A stretch of 6,521 bases of DNA from assembly GCA_011065225.1 (NCBI GenBank), contig JAAKFC010000089.1:1-6521 (forward strand), written 5' to 3'. This DNA is from Chlamydiota bacterium (GTDB lineage Bacteria; Chlamydiota; Chlamydiia; Chlamydiales; Rhabdochlamydiaceae). Positions within the stretch are counted from its first letter, which is position 1. Each line of letters begins with the position of its first letter. Shown in pieces: positions 4,245 to 6,521 of the stretch. Below the pieces are notes generated by a model. That model was not told the origin of the DNA and ran no database searches. It saw only the letters and a list, made by a program, of their open reading frames with translations. The translations under genes were made by a program, and so were the position numbers.

Positions 4245-6521
4245 AAGGGGTTTCAATGCTTGCCCATCGTTTTGGTGGGACATTCAAAGGTGTTGGTAAT
4301 ATAGATGTGGCTGTATTAATATCAAAAAATTGCACTTGAATACTTGTGAGATTGGGATTGAAAGCAAATACGGTAGTCGTTGCTCCTTTGGTGAAGGAGG
4401 CAGTGAAGACAAGGGTATTTGAGTCCGGCAGAGCATGCCCATAAATCGTCCAATCAGGTGTGCCATAATGGTCGATGATATGCAAGAAGTGGAGCACTTC
4501 ATTGATCGATTGGCTGGGATCGGCAAAAGCGCCTCCGATGCTTCCCCAAGGAGGTATCGGGCCAAAGCGTGTGAAGACATTCAGCATGAAGTCATAGGGG
4601 GTCGGAGCACTGGCGGTTAAGTTTTTTTGGCCAAAGGCAATGGTATTGCCTCCAAGGCTTCGGAGCATGTTCATGTTCGAGTCAAAAGCTCGTTTCCAGC
4701 AAGCAGTATCTACTTTGAGGCTGTTGGAAATGGTTGCGACAAATTCGGTCGTATCCATCGAGGCATTCCATTTGTTGAGATAGTCCTTATTGCGGCCAAA
4801 GACAAGCGACCATGCGCTACAGGGAAATGCGTTGATGAGTTTGAGATTTTCGGGAGTTTGTCCAAAATCGGTGGCGTAGGTGAGTTGTGCTTGGGCAATT
4901 TTGGGTGTTCCGCTTGTGGTGGGTATGCCAGCACTTTCGCTGTGAATAGTAAAATCAATGAAGGCCGAACCAGTTGAATAAGTGGCATCGCCCGCTTTTG
5001 TTGTGACAGGAACAAAAGAAGTCGCAGGAAGTTGTCCCTTTTTCAAGTTGAGATTTTTGTCAAAAAAATAAGAATCCATCGCATAAGCATTGGTCGTATA
5101 GAGATAGATGCCGAGATCGACGATTTGCCTGCGATTTGTCGCCATCCCCCATAAAATGATTGAGGCATATCCCTGGAGAGCTTCTCCAATCGAATTTTCA
5201 TTGTGACCTGCATTGCCGCCAGCGATTGTAGCTTGGATCCCATCAGCCCAGCCATGACCTGCCCATTGATCAAAAAAATTGAGCTTGGCAAAACTCATTT
5301 GAGCATTTTTGAAAAAAGCGGAATCGATGTCGGGATTGTAGGCAATGTCTTGGGCTAGCTGATCTATGACTTCACCAAAACTGCTTTTTGCCCCCCAGTC
5401 ACTTCCGGTATCTGGGGAGGCTTTCCAAGCTCCATCATAAAGGGCGGCAAGGCCGGCTGCGCTGATCCAATAGCCTAATTGATAGTGATGGTCATTAAAG
5501 GCATTGGCTACACCAAAAGATTCCCAAACAACTCCTGGCCCTGCATGAAGAGGGGGTTGTTGGATACGTCCAGGCCAAGAGAGAGGATTCACTCGATCAC
5601 CAGGATCTCCGGCAGATGGATAGAGCATCACAATGTGACCAACAGTGTCATAATAGCCATAGTGGCTCAAATTATAGCCGCCAATGGTGACAGATGGCCT
5701 TTCTCCAAAGTAGGGAGAAATGGCCCCTTCTACCCCCGCCAGTGGGGGATTGGTGGCGGTATCTCCAATGATTGATGATTCGAGTGCATCGCGAAAGGAC
5801 TGGGTTCGATCTTTACTTTCGGGAGGATTAAAAGCGCCTGGGCGATCAGGCAAATCGGGCCGATTGTTGTATTGTCTTTCAACCAAAGTTGAGAAGAAAA
5901 AAGTGTGAAACGGATCAGTGGTTTGTGCATTGTCTTCAATCCCCTGCAAAAAAGTAAGGAGAAGACCAAGTTCTTTAGCATCTTTCGCGAGCGTTTTGCC
6001 CACGTCATAGATTCCCTTGTTTTGTGTATAATAAGCCGTATTCCATGGAGCAAAGGCTTTATCGGAGAGGTTGTTCACATATTCGTTGTCAACGTTGTCG
6101 AAAAGGAGCTGTCCAATTGTTGTTGTTCCAATTGCTGTGACAGCTGGATCAGTCCAAAAGGGCGGAGGCATAGAGGGCAAAAAATTGGTGTAGATGTATT
6201 TTGTCTTAAAACCCTTGCCCAAAATCGCCTTTAGATTGCCTCGCATGATCCAGTAAAATAAATCGGCTGTATTAGCTGGGACAAAATTAGCTGAGCCATC
6301 GAGATCTAGAACGGTAGGTGTCAAACTAGGGTCAAAGGTTTGATTTTGGTAGTGGTGGGGCATGAGACAAAGCACCGTGCTATCGGCTGCTACCATCGAA
6401 CTGTCCTGATAGGGGTTTGCAAGAGTGGAGGTAAATGTTGTTTCAAGAAATGTTGAATCAGTGACTAAATAGGAGACTTTCGTATCTGTGACAAAATTGA
6501 AAGCATATTTGCCCAATTCTT
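4243..6521 (-). CDS. Glycoside hydrolase family 81 endo-beta-1,3-glucanase (5'-truncated by window)
   Basis: GH81 enzymes are inverting endo-beta-1,3-glucanases, usually secreted, that cut laminarin and callose-type glucans. Over 757 visible residues (numbered from TTG 6516) I see the N-terminal beta-sandwich region with LCLMPHHY (49-56) and FYWIMRGNLK, then the (alpha/alpha)6 catalytic region with FNDHHYQLGYW (340-350), WAGHGWADG (418-426) and NENSIGEALQGYASIILWG (439-457). D342 fits the catalytic acid of the NDHH motif. The family's E-x3-E pair (QESSSEA) aligns to N441 and E445, so the first Glu is replaced and a Glu sits one place earlier (E440). The frame is open to the window edge without a real start: TTG 6516 has no ribosome site, and the preceding in-frame codon is sense, so the signal peptide, if any, lies outside. 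The C-terminus ends without an obvious anchor. The gene is directly followed by the outer-membrane barrel gene. Family assignment is strong; activity and target are inferred. Confidence 0.92.
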   Translation of the reverse strand, partial: ELGKYAFNFVTDTKVSYLVTDSTFLETTFTSTLANPYQDSSMVAADSTVLCLMPHHYQNQTFDPSLTPTVLDLDGSANFVPANTADLFYWIMRGNLKAILGKGFKTKYIYTNFLPSMPPPFWTDPAVTAIGTTTIGQLLFDNVDNEYVNNLSDKAFAPWNTAYYTQNKGIYDVGKTLAKDAKELGLLLTFLQGIEDNAQTTDPFHTFFFSTLVERQYNNRPDLPDRPGAFNPPESKDRTQSFRDALESSIIGDTATNPPLAGVEGAISPYFGERPSVTIGGYNLSHYGYYDTVGHIVMLYPSAGDPGDRVNPLSWPGRIQQPPLHAGPGVVWESFGVANAFNDHHYQLGYWISAAGLAALYDGAWKASPDTGSDWGAKSSFGEVIDQLAQDIAYNPDIDSAFFKNAQMSFAKLNFFDQWAGHGWADGIQATIAGGNAGHNENSIGEALQGYASIILWGMATNRRQIVDLGIYLYTTNAYAMDSYFFDKNLNLKKGQLPATSFVPVTTKAGDATYSTGSAFIDFTIHSESAGIPTTSGTPKIAQAQLTYATDFGQTPENLKLINAFPCSAWSLVFGRNKDYLNKWNASMDTTEFVATISNSLKVDTACWKRAFDSNMNMLRSLGGNTIAFGQKNLTASAPTPYDFMLNVFTRFGPIPPWGSIGGAFADPSQSINEVLHFLHIIDHYGTPDWTIYGHALPDSNTLVFTASFTKGATTTVFAFNPNLTSIQVQFFDINTATSILPTPLNVPPKRWASIETP

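Noticed and set aside
4234..4246. TTG start at 4246 for the outer membrane protein
   Set aside because: The TTG overlaps the GAGG ribosome site itself; ATG 4234 has ideal spacing and starts a standard signal peptide.
4627..4977. 116-codon + strand ORF and several other ORFs within the glucanase
   Set aside because: All are opposite or out of frame to a clearly conserved GH81 gene, without ribosome sites or recognisable domains.
6514..6516. TTG at 6516 as true start of the glucanase
   Set aside because: The frame continues open to the window end and there is no signal peptide or ribosome site at this TTG; the gene is cut by the window edge.

Overview
The window looks like a chromosomal segment of an environmental member of the Chlamydiae (the Simkania/Waddlia/Parachlamydia kind of lineage; genus not resolvable from the sequence). 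Two things point there. The DnaA is, from memory of the family, very close to the chlamydial DnaA-1 lineage, with runs such as FIEGPSNQFVKSAA, SVDKMKRFYRSLD and QIVITSDKPP. It also carries a cysteine-rich outer-membrane beta-barrel of the Legionella/Chlamydiae MOMP-like (Lpg1974-type) family.

Layout, left to right. 1-286 is non-coding: a partial imperfect palindrome at the left edge, then a stretch rich in T-tracts. 287-1624 (-) is dnaA. 1625-2183 is a 559-bp divergent intergenic region. Next to dnaA it holds two DnaA-box-like 9-mers. It also holds two consecutive full-length imperfect palindromes of about 160 bp, each exactly symmetrical about its own centre and each bordered by a short possible target duplication. 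2184-3221 (+) is a GalE-like epimerase with an unexpected signal-peptide-like N-terminus. It converges on, and overlaps by 4 bp, the MOMP-like protein gene (3218-4234, -). The last gene, 4243-6521 (-, 5' end beyond the window), encodes a family 81 glycoside hydrolase (endo-beta-1,3-glucanase). It lies directly upstream of the porin-like gene, and its stop codon overlaps that gene's ribosome binding site, so the two probably form one operon.

How the genes fit together. dnaA is the replication initiator and probably autoregulated. The glucanase and outer-membrane barrel form a probable envelope/secretion unit. The epimerase supplies or modifies UDP-sugars, possibly outside the cytoplasm. The signal least explained by the genes is the set of long palindromes: 9-77, 1737-1896 and 2008-2169. 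The last has an exact cTTCGg tetraloop at its centre and ends 14 bp before the galE start codon, which has no visible Shine-Dalgarno sequence. These may be fold-back (MITE-like) elements, RNA hairpins, or both.
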